Assembly (NCBI GenBank): GCA_965603355.1
Contig: CBFDCQ010000073.1
Span: forward strand, 1 to 16,032
DNA length: 16,032 nucleotides
DNA from: CBFDCQ01 sp965603355
GTDB taxonomy: Bacteria > Hydrogenedentota > CAZGCA01 > CBFDCQ01
Reading direction: 5' to 3'
The notes beneath the pieces were generated by a model, which saw only the letters and a list, made by a program, of their open reading frames with translations, ran no database searches and was not told the origin of the DNA. Position 1 is the first letter of the stretch. Each line of letters starts with the position of its first letter. Below, piece by piece: positions 1 through 7,307 of this stretch. The position numbers and the translations under genes were made by a program.

Positions 1-1067
1 GCCATCAGTTTGGCGTCGCTGTTGTCATCATACTGCACGAGAAGAAGCTTCTCGTACACAATAAGAGATGACGAGTGGCCGTAATGGTTGACCGGCACCC
101 CCACGTTGAGACCCCACCGCTGGTTGCCTTCCAGGTCGTAGCATACCAGGTCCCCGTTCGCAAAAATGGCGAAGGCCTTGTCATCCTGCACAGCAAGGGT
201 CGGTGCCGCGTATCCGGCATCTGGGGCAACCTGGGGCGGTGCCTCCGGTGTGCCCGGCAGATTCGCCACCCGGTTTTTCCACACAAGGTCACCCGTCTCG
301 GTGTCGTAACAGTAAACCTCCCGGACCTTCTTTGTTGCGCCGCTGAGCAGCAGACGGTTACCCCACACGACCGGGGAATTAGCTCCGGGCAGGGGCACTT
401 CCACCTTCCACTTGATGTTGCGCCCGGACTCGCCATCCCAATCCGTCGGCGCGTTCGTGTAGTAGGCAACACCGTACCCGCCGGGGCCTCGGAAGGAAGG
501 CCAGTTTTGGCGAACGCTGTCCCAATACTGCTCGCCAGCCTCCTCCGGGGACACGTCCGGAATCCCCATTGGTGTCAGATATGCGGCCAGCAAAGAGACT
601 ATCACCAAGATAAGTCCGGCGAAGGCAATTAGTTCTTTTGCGCGCGCGGGGGAACGCCAGTACTCTTTGGAGATATCTTCGTCCGGAGGAGCCGGCGGTC
701 TGGGGCGCCACCGGGCCGCAAGTTTCAGAGAGATCAGCAACACAATAACCCCGCCGAGCAAAAGATGGCCGCCCATACGCAAATGTGCCTGGCTGCTGAA
801 GAATGCCTTTCGGGCCAGGAAGTCCAGAGCGCGGATTTGTTCGACAAGGTGCTTGTCCTCGACAGGCGCATCGGCGAGCTGTTTTCTAAGTTGCAGCAGC
901 AGCGGGTTGTCCAGCGGTTTTACGGCCCACATTTGAGCGCAGTGAGCAATAAGAAGAATGGAAACAATAAGGCAGAACAAACCCGACACTACGGCAACCG
1001 CCGCGGCAAGGCGCCACGCGGACTCGTTGCCCTCGAACCGCCGCTTCTTATCTTCACTCACTGGCAT
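1..1067 (-). CDS. Membrane-anchored PQQ-like beta-propeller protein (partial, C-terminus off the left edge)
   Basis: About 355 residues are visible and there is no stop inside the window. The N-terminal part has three hydrophobic segments (about residues 17-42, 107-128 and 155-176), so the protein is anchored in the inner membrane. From about residue 195 it becomes a PQQ-like beta-propeller: the opening W-P-S-F-R-G-P-G is the family signature, and later blades show Y-D-T-E-T-G-D-L-V-W and C-Y-D-L-E-G. The ATG at 1067 is chosen because GGAGG lies 6 bases upstream. It overlaps the end of the preceding NapH-like gene by 14 bases, so the two are probably translationally coupled. It is the last visible gene of the seven-gene minus operon. 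In this family the repeats often serve as a binding scaffold without PQQ, so enzymatic activity is not claimed. The three-helix anchor ahead of the propeller is unusual; most relatives have only a signal peptide. Confidence 0.85.
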   Translation of the reverse strand, partial: MPVSEDKKRRFEGNESAWRLAAAVAVVSGLFCLIVSILLIAHCAQMWAVKPLDNPLLLQLRKQLADAPVEDKHLVEQIRALDFLARKAFFSSQAHLRMGGHLLLGGVIVLLISLKLAARWRPRPPAPPDEDISKEYWRSPARAKELIAFAGLILVIVSLLAAYLTPMGIPDVSPEEAGEQYWDSVRQNWPSFRGPGGYGVAYYTNAPTDWDGESGRNIKWKVEVPLPGANSPVVWGNRLLLSGATKKVREVYCYDTETGDLVWKNRVANLPGTPEAPPQVAPDAGYAAPTLAVQDDKAFAIFANGDLVCYDLEGNQRWGLNVGVPVNHYGHSSSLIVYEKLLLVQYDDNSDAKLM

Positions 1068-2328
1068 TCTCTTCCTCCACCGGACAATAGACAAAACAGC
1101 GTCCACAACTGACACAAGCGCCTCGATCGGCCTCATAATCCACACGACCTCGTACTGTAGTAAGGGCTATCAGCTTACAGGCAACGACGAGTCCCATGAA
1201 CGCCCCGAACCACGCGGACCGAGGTTGGAAACTCTGTATAGCGGTCTGGGCTTCCTGATACAGTTCAGGAATTGTCTTGGAGCCGCTTCGGAAAGCCTCG
1301 CTTGCCACCGTCATTTCCGTGTAAACGCCGCGCTCCTCCGCGGCTATGCGTCCGGCCAGCTGCACGGTCGGATGGAGCCGCGCCAACACCTGATGGGAGG
1401 CCGCGCCGGTCCAGGCCCCAACAGCAATGATGACGGGCGTCAGCAGCAGCAAGAGACCGACGCGTTTAGCCCCCTGGCGGCGAGGCATGGGCCGGTCCTC
1501 CGGCGTTGGCTCCTTGATGGCTCCGTATGGACATGAATCTTCGCAGAGACGACACTGGACACACTGTGCGGGCGTAATCGTAACATGCCATTTCGAGAAC
1601 CGCGACATCCAGCCGAGCAGCACGCCGTACGGGCAAAGGAACCGACAGTACGGCCGCCCAATGAATATGCCCGCCACCAGGAAGATACCGCCTACGAGGA
1701 ACATGCTGAAGCTGGCGCCCAGGCGGAAGAAGCCAACGAAAGGGTCATACCGACATATCAAGAATCCCGCGCCCGTCGCCAGCGAGAGGCCCATCAGCCC
1801 AAGATAGACATATGGAATGAGGCCAAGCACCGTCTGAAGCGGCCGCGGCAACTGAACGGGATGGATCGCGACAATCTCCTGCAGCGCGCCCAGGGGGCAG
1901 ACGGAAGCGCAAAACACACGGCCAAAGAATAGCGCGAACACCAATGGGAGAATGAAGAATAAGAGCACCACAACTGGAACAACGTCCGACCCGGGTATCA
2001 GTGCGCCCAGTACGTTCTGTACTGAACCTACGGAGCACACGCAACCTTTGCGCCAAAACCCGAAGTAGAGCACCGAGAATATGGCTATCATGAAGATGGT
2101 CCGCCGTGAACGTTGTTTCAAGACCACAAACGCAGTCAGAGATAACGCGCAGAACAGGACGACCGCGTCCAGCAGGCCCATACCTGCTTCGGGCGGGGGG
2201 AGGAGCATCTCGGGATGCTGGTATCCGGACTCGAACTCCGGCATCGGAAAGCGGAATTGCGAAAATGCCGGGCCGGTTATCCCCAAGATAAGCGCCATCG
2301 CCATGACAAGTGCGCGAAATCGTTTCAT
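1054..2328 (-). CDS. NapH/NosR-like polytopic membrane 4Fe-4S protein
   Basis: This 424-residue protein has an N-terminal signal-type helix (about 6-23) and several further membrane helices (about 50-70, 78-92, 116-137, 165-188, 206-224, 288-308, 373-391). It carries two C-x3-C-P motifs at the membrane surface (C140/C144 and C228/C232), as in NapH and the C-terminal part of NosR. It also has two [4Fe-4S] ferredoxin motifs (C256, C259, C262, C266 and C405, C408, C411, C415). An extra C-V-C pair sits at 96-98. In NapH/NosR-type proteins this layout passes electrons between the quinone pool and periplasmic partners, and that is the inferred role here. No FMN-binding domain of NosR is present. 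The ATG at 2328 overlaps the upstream stop as ATGA, with AGGA just ahead. The upstream gene is a Tat-type ferredoxin, resembling the NapG-NapH pairing. No nap or nos catalytic subunit is visible, so those names are not used. Confidence 0.85.
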   Translation of the reverse strand: MKRFRALVMAMALILGITGPAFSQFRFPMPEFESGYQHPEMLLPPPEAGMGLLDAVVLFCALSLTAFVVLKQRSRRTIFMIAIFSVLYFGFWRKGCVCSVGSVQNVLGALIPGSDVVPVVVLLFFILPLVFALFFGRVFCASVCPLGALQEIVAIHPVQLPRPLQTVLGLIPYVYLGLMGLSLATGAGFLICRYDPFVGFFRLGASFSMFLVGGIFLVAGIFIGRPYCRFLCPYGVLLGWMSRFSKWHVTITPAQCVQCRLCEDSCPYGAIKEPTPEDRPMPRRQGAKRVGLLLLLTPVIIAVGAWTGAASHQVLARLHPTVQLAGRIAAEERGVYTEMTVASEAFRSGSKTIPELYQEAQTAIQSFQPRSAWFGAFMGLVVACKLIALTTVRGRVDYEADRGACVSCGRCFVYCPVEEENASE

Positions 2329-2879
2329 TCCTGTCCTGGCGCTCCTTTCTGGGCGGTTTTGAGGAGGTAGGCGTCCTCAGCCGGAATACGCTGGAACGCC
2401 TCAGCAGGGCACCCCACGGCGATCGCGCACTCGTTGCAGTTGACGCACAGGTCCCGCTTGATCTGCAGGTATAGCGAACCGTTGCCAAACCGGGCGCAGC
2501 CTTTGACACATTTGCCGCAACCGACGCACAGATCTTCATCAACCACATACTGAAAATACGGGTCTTCAATAAACTTCCGTTTGATTGCCGACACCGGACA
2601 CAGTTGGCTCTCCGCGCCCGTATCGAGTTTGGCGCCCAGCTGCAGGTATCCCGGACACAGGTCGCAATAGCCGCAGATCTCGTACGAATTAATGCACTTG
2701 ACCGCCGAGGGATTGAGCACGCAGTGCGTTGCGCAACGGCCGCACTGCACGCATTTTTCCGGGTCAAGCTGCCAGACGGTTTCACCGGAGACTGGGCGGA
2801 CCGCCCGCCAAGCAAGACCCCCGGCCGCCGCACCGGCCACGACCTTCATGAAATCGCGCCTGCGTATCCTCTCGTTCAC
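2325..2879 (-). CDS. Tat-exported NapG/NrfC-like multi-[4Fe-4S] ferredoxin
   Basis: This 184-residue protein begins with a twin-arginine-type signal (R-R-R-D-F-M-K at about 6-12, followed by an Ala/Gly-rich hydrophobic stretch), so it is probably exported folded. The mature part holds about 18 cysteines in four groups: C43/46/49/53, C62 with C69/72/75 and C94, C118/121/124/128, and C145/148/151/157. This is enough for up to four [4Fe-4S] clusters, as in the NapG/NrfC/DmsB electron-transfer subunits. The start is a GTG at 2879 with AGGGGG 5 bases upstream. It forms a GTGA overlap with the preceding small gene, and the stop overlaps the next ATG. Located directly before the NapH-like gene, it probably relays electrons between that membrane protein and a periplasmic partner. 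The partner is unknown; the neighbouring propeller proteins are the candidates. Confidence 0.85.
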   Translation of the reverse strand: MNERIRRRDFMKVVAGAAAGGLAWRAVRPVSGETVWQLDPEKCVQCGRCATHCVLNPSAVKCINSYEICGYCDLCPGYLQLGAKLDTGAESQLCPVSAIKRKFIEDPYFQYVVDEDLCVGCGKCVKGCARFGNGSLYLQIKRDLCVNCNECAIAVGCPAEAFQRIPAEDAYLLKTAQKGAPGQE

Positions 2880-3079
2880 TGCGACCCCCTACCTTGTGTT
2901 TTGCGAACGAGGCACCCGTCTGACTTCGGGCATCCCCGGCACGCGTATGCGTTGTCACATTCGGACATTCGGGACCGCTGCCTTGAAGAAATGGCACACA
3001 CCGCCGCCAGGGCCGCCAAAAGGACTGCACGCACAGCGCCCCGCATGAACTCTCCTCGTGTTATGCGTTTCTCCTTCAT
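2876..3079 (-). CDS. Small membrane-anchored four-cysteine protein, function unknown
   Basis: This 67-residue protein is not recognised as a named family. The N-terminus (T-R-G-E-F-M-R-G followed by a hydrophobic Ala/Leu/Val run to about residue 30) resembles a Tat or Sec signal or anchor, but with one arginine where Tat signals have two. After it comes a compact cysteine motif: C41, C47, C50 and C56, in the pattern C-x5-C-x2-C-P-x4-C. Four closely spaced cysteines could hold an Fe-S cluster or zinc. It is judged real because its ATG overlaps the stop of the NHL-type gene (ATGA), its stop overlaps the start of the ferredoxin gene (GTGA), and a GGAG/GGGGG run lies just upstream. Its place between a propeller gene and a Tat ferredoxin suggests a small accessory or electron-carrying subunit of the same complex. 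That role is inference. Confidence 0.7.
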   Translation of the reverse strand: MKEKRITRGEFMRGAVRAVLLAALAAVCAISSRQRSRMSECDNAYACRGCPKSDGCLVRKTQGRGSQ

Positions 3080-4092
3080 GCCCCCTTCTCCATCGCCTCG
3101 AAGATCCGGACCGCGCGCTGCCTGCTATCCAGCACCAAGACGCGGCCCCGCTGATCAACAGCCAGATCTTTTAGCGGCGTCTCCAGCTCGCACGAGAACG
3201 CCCCTGCCGGGGCCTCTTCGAATGCGCTGGGCGCAGTCACAAAACCCAGCAGCCGCCAATCCGGAGAATAGACCTTCACCCGCGCCAATCCCTTTTCCGT
3301 CGTCACAAGCAATCCATTGCCGCCGAAGGCGATGTGCGTCGGATTACAGCAGCCACAGAATCCATTCGCATCTATCGCCGGCCGGTACCAGGAGGAAACC
3401 AGATCTCCATTGGCACGGTAGTTCTCCAATCCATGACGGCCGGGATTCACGGCCCATAGGGCACCTTGCGCGTCGAAGGCGACATCAAAGTAGGGACTCG
3501 GGATGATGAACCCGGGGATCTCCCGCGCCTCGTCCTTCTCGCCAATACGCCCCAGGAGTCGGCCCGAACGGTCGAACCGCAGCACAACGCGTTGGCCCGC
3601 ATCGGCAACGTACGTTTCGTCGTCATCGACTGCGATCGACGTGATGTACGAACGTTCCCCTAAATGATCCCAGACGGACCTCGTGCTTCCCTCGGCGTCG
3701 ACCACCTCAATATGATCGCGCATGCCAAGCAGAATATCGCCGTCGGAGGCCACGGCGATGCAGTCAGGTGTCTGCGCCAGAGTAATACGCTCCAACTCAG
3801 ATCCGTCGAGATCATAGACTACGATCTTGTCATCGCCCGCCACATAGATTCTTCCATCCGGCCCCGTGGCCAGGGCCGTCAGATGCTCAAGGCCGGGGGC
3901 AAGCTTTCCTGACTCCTGAAAGATGACCTGCGACGGTTCAACTTCCTGAAATCTCCCTATCTCGTACCGAAATGCCTCACTTGGCTCCTGCTGCCGACCG
4001 CCAACCACCAGTAGCGCTACTACAACTGCCAGGACGACCACCGCCGCGCCCCAAACCGAGGAAGGAATCAGTCTCTCTTGTGAGTCGCTCAT
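3076..4092 (-). CDS. Membrane-anchored NHL-type six-bladed beta-propeller protein
   Basis: This 338-residue protein has one N-terminal membrane helix (about 13-31) followed by a periplasmic propeller. The blades show NHL-type repeats: L-x-A-L-A-x-G-P-D-G-R-I-Y-V-A (about 71-85), I-T-S-I-A-V-D-D-D-E-T-Y-V-A-D (150-164), and D-L-A-V-D-Q-R-G-R-V-L-V-L-D-S near the C-terminus. A striking F-C-G-C-C-N-P-T-H segment lies at about 245-253 (C246, C248, C249). It is not a heme c site (CxxCH), but the clustered cysteines could bind metal or form a disulfide. The ATG at 4092 lies 3 bases after the stop of the upstream PQQ-like gene, with GAGG about 10 bases ahead inside that gene. The stop overlaps the next ATG. 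Within the operon it is the only propeller of the NHL rather than PQQ type. No catalytic role can be assigned. Confidence 0.82.
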   Translation of the reverse strand: MSDSQERLIPSSVWGAAVVVLAVVVALLVVGGRQQEPSEAFRYEIGRFQEVEPSQVIFQESGKLAPGLEHLTALATGPDGRIYVAGDDKIVVYDLDGSELERITLAQTPDCIAVASDGDILLGMRDHIEVVDAEGSTRSVWDHLGERSYITSIAVDDDETYVADAGQRVVLRFDRSGRLLGRIGEKDEAREIPGFIIPSPYFDVAFDAQGALWAVNPGRHGLENYRANGDLVSSWYRPAIDANGFCGCCNPTHIAFGGNGLLVTTEKGLARVKVYSPDWRLLGFVTAPSAFEEAPAGAFSCELETPLKDLAVDQRGRVLVLDSRQRAVRIFEAMEKGA

Positions 4093-4095
4093 ATC

Positions 4096-5619
4096 TCAGG
4101 CACCTCTTTTGGCGGCACCGACGGCGATACACAGCATCTTTTTCGAATCCCGCAGCAGCATCCGGTCGTCGGCGATGGCTATCGGTCCCCAGGCATCTTG
4201 TCCGTCCAGGACCCGCGCCTCGTCGAGCTGGAGGTACTCGCTGCGGCTTGCCCTGACCAGCCTTAGTATACCGTCGTCGCTCAGCGCGTAGAACTTGCCG
4301 TCGGCCAACACAAACGGACCCAATCCGAACCGCTTGTCCTTTCCGCTCGACCAGACGAGTGTTCCGTCGATGTCATAACAGACAAACTGCTCCCGCAACG
4401 TGCCCGCATCCTTGGGCATAATACCATAAAGCCGTCCATCGTAATATATCGGTGTCTGCATTTCGCACGCGAGTCCCTCCGTCGGCAGTTTCCTGGAGAG
4501 TTCTTCCGCGACGAACGCGCCCTCCCGCTTCTCGACACGCAACATCACGTTGCCCTTACCGTATCCAGCCGTCATGAAGATCCTGCCATCACCCAAATCT
4601 ACCGGCGATGGAGCTATCACAAACGCGTTCCACGGCGATTCCCAAAGCAGTTCACCGGTGCGCTCACCCTCGGCCGCCACGCCGACCGCGGCTCCCAGAG
4701 AGCAATACACATACATCCTCGTCCCGGCGATTGTCATCGGTATAATGGACGAGTGCGACATATTCCATCCTTTGAGATTCGGCGTTTTCCAGACCACCGA
4801 GCCCGTCTCGCAGTCCACCGCCATCATCAGCGTCTCCGAACCGCCCGGCGCCAGAATGACCTCGTCGCCGTCTATGAGGGGACACTGTCCCGCATACCAC
4901 AACGGCTCCTTTGTTCCGTACTCTTTCTGCAAGTCAATGCCCCAGCGGAACTCGCCCGTTACCGAGTCGAGACACACGACATGGCACCGAGGCCCCATTG
5001 TCACCACATACTTGTCCGTGACTGCCGGTACCGTCCGCGACATGCCGTGATTGCGTTTGATCCGAACGTTATAGGATCGGCGCCAGATCTCTTTGCCGTC
5101 AGCCAGCGACAAACAGCGCACGGCGTCGCTTCGAGCGGTTTCGTCGTAGTCAATCAGATACACGCGGCCGTTGAGGACGACGGGAGCCGCATGGCCCTCG
5201 CCCAGATCAACCGACCAGAGGACTTCCGGGCCGCCTTCTCCCCAGGAATCAGCCAACCGTGCACCGTTCTCGTAGATGTTGTCGAAGTTGGGGCCGCGAA
5301 ACCGGGTCCACGCCCCCGGAAGATCGGCGGGAACACCATCAAATTGCTGTAAAACTCCACGCAGATCAACTAGTTCCTCACTCGTCTCCAGCACGGCAGG
5401 CCGTCCATCCGTTCCCGGCAGATTAACAGTCAGGTTGGCTGACGGATCGTAGGCAAGCCAGAGCGTGAGGAAGAACAGGGCCGTTCCTGCGCTGAGAAAC
5501 AACGTGACGATAACAGCCGCCCTGTTCCCAGCGGGACCGTTCATGACAATTGATTTCGTTCTCATAAGAGGGACTACTGCCTGGACACGCTGTGCCGCCC
5601 GCTCCAAGGTGGGCGGCAC
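4096..5619 (-). CDS. Membrane-anchored PQQ-like beta-propeller protein
   Basis: This protein of up to 507 residues has one N-terminal membrane helix (about 33-56 in this numbering) and a periplasmic PQQ-like propeller. The domain opens with W-T-R-F-R-G-P-N-F-D (about 103-112), and later blades show C-L-D-S-V-T-G-E-F-R-W and A-V-D-C-E-T-G-S-V-V-W. It lacks heme motifs and is too short for a classical quinoprotein dehydrogenase, so a scaffold or substrate-binding role is more likely. The start is uncertain. The GTG at 5619 has GAGGG 6 bases upstream but lies at the base of a 9-bp hairpin. ATG codons at 5565 and 5544 would also leave an intact membrane anchor but have poor ribosome sites. It follows the upstream propeller gene by 32 bases (GTG start) and runs into the NHL-type gene 3 bases later. 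It is the second gene of the minus operon. Confidence 0.83.
   Translation of the reverse strand: MPPTLERAAQRVQAVVPLMRTKSIVMNGPAGNRAAVIVTLFLSAGTALFFLTLWLAYDPSANLTVNLPGTDGRPAVLETSEELVDLRGVLQQFDGVPADLPGAWTRFRGPNFDNIYENGARLADSWGEGGPEVLWSVDLGEGHAAPVVLNGRVYLIDYDETARSDAVRCLSLADGKEIWRRSYNVRIKRNHGMSRTVPAVTDKYVVTMGPRCHVVCLDSVTGEFRWGIDLQKEYGTKEPLWYAGQCPLIDGDEVILAPGGSETLMMAVDCETGSVVWKTPNLKGWNMSHSSIIPMTIAGTRMYVYCSLGAAVGVAAEGERTGELLWESPWNAFVIAPSPVDLGDGRIFMTAGYGKGNVMLRVEKREGAFVAEELSRKLPTEGLACEMQTPIYYDGRLYGIMPKDAGTLREQFVCYDIDGTLVWSSGKDKRFGLGPFVLADGKFYALSDDGILRLVRASRSEYLQLDEARVLDGQDAWGPIAIADDRMLLRDSKKMLCIAVGAAKRGA
5592..5619 (-). promoter_or_regulatory. Intergenic hairpin at the start of the second operon gene
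   Basis: A perfect 9-bp inverted repeat, GTGCCGCCC / GGGCGGCAC, with a 10-base loop lies in the 87 bases between the end of the first propeller gene and the ATG at 5565. No T-run follows, so it is not an obvious terminator. It overlaps the SD-supported GTG at 5619. It could be an mRNA processing or stability element that changes the ratio of gene 1 to the rest of the operon, or it could gate initiation at the GTG. Both roles are inference. Confidence 0.5.
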
Positions 5620-5651
5620 GGCGCACCCTCAATCTCGACTTAGTCTCCGCG

Positions 5652-6989
5652 TCAGGGATTCCGGAGGTCAACGCATTTCATCTCTTTCTGGTTCCGGACG
5701 AGCAGCTTGCCCTGCGACAACGCCATAGGCGCCCACATCTCGTTTCCGGAAAACAGTTCGGTCCTGGCAACTTCCCTGTAACCTTCAGGGGAAGGCTCAA
5801 TAAGGTGCAACGTACCCTTCTTGCCATCGAACTCGATGAGAAGGCCGTCCACAAGTAACAGATTACCCCGTTCGAAAGTTGGCAGCCCGTCCGTGTCGGC
5901 CGTACGCCACAACACCTTTCCGTCCAGCGTCACGCAGGTTAGCCCATTCTCGCCCTCATTGCCGTTGCTGTTCACGTAAAGATGGTCCTCATGAAGGATA
6001 GGCTGATGGATCTGGCTGCCGCATTCGTCCGATTTCAGCCGGAAAAGCTCCTTAACGGTGAAGGTGTCGCCAGCACGCGTAACTTGAAGCATCACCGAAC
6101 CAGCGCCGTAGCCGCCTGTCACAAACAGCCTGTCGCCGGGCAGTTGCACCGGATACGGAATCGGGATGCCGCACGAGTATCCGCCATAAGTCCACAGAGT
6201 CGAGCCGTCTTTCAGCGAGAGACCAGCCACTGTCCCGGGCGGTTCTTCCCTGTCCTCATCATCTTCGTCTTCACCTTCGTCTTCATCCTCCGATTCACCA
6301 GGAGGGAGAGTCATCACAACTTGCTCGACACCGCCCAATGTCACAACGGCCGGCGAACAGTAGGCGGGGCCGCCCAACCCTTCAGAACGCCAGGCTTCTG
6401 CGCCGGTTACCCGGTCAAGTGCTACGACAGTCGCGTCCGGTCCGTGTGCGGCAACGATAACAAGATTCTTGTACAGCACCGGATTCTGCGCGACACCCCA
6501 CATCGACATCTCGCCGTCGAGGTCTTTCAGGAGGTTTGTGCGCCACACAAGATTGTGGGTTTTACGGTCTACACATGTCATGTCCCCCATCATCCCGACC
6601 GAGTACACATAGTTCGCGTCCACCGTAGGCGTACCGCGCGACCCGTTGTGACCCTTCTTGCCCGCCGAGTCGTAGGAGTACGTCCACAACTCGTTGCCGG
6701 TGGTGAAGTCAAGGCACCGGAGCACGTCTTTCTCGTCATCGACACGGTCGAGAATATATACTTCATCGCCAACAATCGCCGGACCGGCAAAACCGGGACC
6801 GAGCGGAACGGACCAAACAACTCTGGGACCGCTCTCGGGCCAAGTGCGCGGAAACCCCTTTTCAGGTGAACGCCCGTCGCGATTTACCCCTTGGAACTGA
6901 GGCCAATCCGCCGCCGCGGCCGTACAAGCCATCACCAGTGACAATACTGCAACCACACAACCTACACTGCCTAGAAACGTCTTCCTCAT
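5652..6989 (-). CDS. Secreted PQQ-like beta-propeller protein with an acidic insert
   Basis: This 445-residue protein is the first gene of the minus operon. It has a cleavable-looking signal peptide (about 1-26, ending T-A-A-A-A before D-W-P-Q-F). C22 gives a weak lipobox, so lipidation is possible but not favoured. The mature start D-W-P-Q-F-Q-G-V-N-R-D-G is the signature of planctomycete-type PQQ-like propellers, and blades show V-V-A-L-D-R-V-T-G-A-E-A-W and G-L-S-L-K-D-G-S-T-L-W. About residues 230-250 are an almost pure Asp/Glu run inserted in a propeller loop. No heme or clear PQQ-dehydrogenase active site is seen. The ATG at 6989 is preferred over the one at 6998: AGGAGG directly abuts the 6998 codon but lies 9 bases before 6989. 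The gene on the other side of the control region is a paralogue. Confidence 0.85.
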   Translation of the reverse strand: MRKTFLGSVGCVVAVLSLVMACTAAAADWPQFQGVNRDGRSPEKGFPRTWPESGPRVVWSVPLGPGFAGPAIVGDEVYILDRVDDEKDVLRCLDFTTGNELWTYSYDSAGKKGHNGSRGTPTVDANYVYSVGMMGDMTCVDRKTHNLVWRTNLLKDLDGEMSMWGVAQNPVLYKNLVIVAAHGPDATVVALDRVTGAEAWRSEGLGGPAYCSPAVVTLGGVEQVVMTLPPGESEDEDEGEDEDDEDREEPPGTVAGLSLKDGSTLWTYGGYSCGIPIPYPVQLPGDRLFVTGGYGAGSVMLQVTRAGDTFTVKELFRLKSDECGSQIHQPILHEDHLYVNSNGNEGENGLTCVTLDGKVLWRTADTDGLPTFERGNLLLVDGLLIEFDGKKGTLHLIEPSPEGYREVARTELFSGNEMWAPMALSQGKLLVRNQKEMKCVDLRNP

Positions 6990-7055
6990 CAAATCCATCC
7001 TCCTCTATTACTCGTGTGCGGGTCGTCAACCGCACATTGGACTTCGCACGCGCTC

Positions 7056-7067
7056 ACGGGTTCCCGT
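7056..7067. repeat. Short palindrome in the divergent control region
   Basis: ACGGG-TT-CCCGT is a 5-bp inverted repeat with a 2-base centre, in the leader between the minus promoter and the first minus gene. It could be an operator half-site pair, but a single short palindrome in GC-rich DNA can arise by chance. Confidence 0.2.
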
Positions 7068-7146
7068 TCCCTGTTGAGTGGATAATCCGACGCGCAGGTG
7101 CCAATCGCGGCAAGGCCCAAGTCTCAACTACCTACCGACTCCCTAT

Positions 7147-7175
7147 ATTTTACCGTTTCCGGAACAGAAGTTCAA
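7147..7175 (-). promoter_or_regulatory. Sigma70-like promoter of the minus-strand propeller/Fe-S operon
   Basis: Read on the minus strand there is a -35 box TTGAAC (7175-7170), a 17-base spacer and a -10 box TAAAAT (7152-7147). These match the consensus at 4 and 5 of 6 positions. Transcription would start near 7140, giving a leader of about 150 bases before the ATG at 6989. It is the best match in the control region and is correctly oriented for the operon. Confidence 0.55.
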
Positions 7176-7202
7176 GTTGTTTGAATCGTGGGACGCACGG
7201 TT

Positions 7203-7231
7203 TGCACATGGCACGGTTTCTGTGGTATATT
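7203..7231 (+). promoter_or_regulatory. Extended -10 promoter of the plus-strand propeller gene
   Basis: A -10 box TATATT (7226-7231) is preceded by TG one base upstream (extended -10). A -35-like TGCACA lies at 7203-7208 with a 17-base spacer. Transcription would start near 7238, about 70 bases before the ATG at 7308. It lies roughly 30 bases from the minus promoter's -35 box, so one regulator could cover both. Confidence 0.5.
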
Positions 7232-7252
7232 GCGGCTGTCGTGTGGGTTTTT

Positions 7253-7277
7253 CAGACGTGTCTCAAGAAGACGTCTG
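7253..7277 (+). promoter_or_regulatory. Stem-loop in the 5' leader of the plus-strand propeller gene
   Basis: The inverted repeat CAGACGT / ACGTCTG (7 bp, 11-base loop) lies between the predicted transcription start (about 7238) and the ribosome site at 7294-7299. It could be an operator or an mRNA stabilising hairpin. The loop does not cover the AAGGAG ribosome site. Confidence 0.4.
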
Positions 7278-7307
7278 GCAGTGTAACTATTTCAAGGAGA
7301 TGATGAA

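Noticed and set aside
1745..2833. 362-codon minus-strand frame overlapping the ferredoxin and NapH-like genes
   Set aside because: Arg/Ser-rich, no domain, and out of frame with two genes that carry full Fe-S motifs and coupled starts.
2604..3506. Long open frame on the plus strand (300 codons)
   Set aside because: It lies antisense to three minus-strand genes with clear motifs and has no recognisable domain; it is a shadow of GC-rich coding sequence.
5982..6869. Long open frame on the plus strand (295 codons)
   Set aside because: It is antisense to the secreted propeller gene, whose signal peptide and blade motifs are clear.
7209..7225. Sigma54-type promoter (TGGCACG near 7209)
   Set aside because: The -24-like element is present but the -12 GC box is absent at the needed spacing.
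6866..7303. Open frame across the divergent control region
   Set aside because: It begins antisense to the propeller gene, lacks a ribosome site and spans both predicted promoters.
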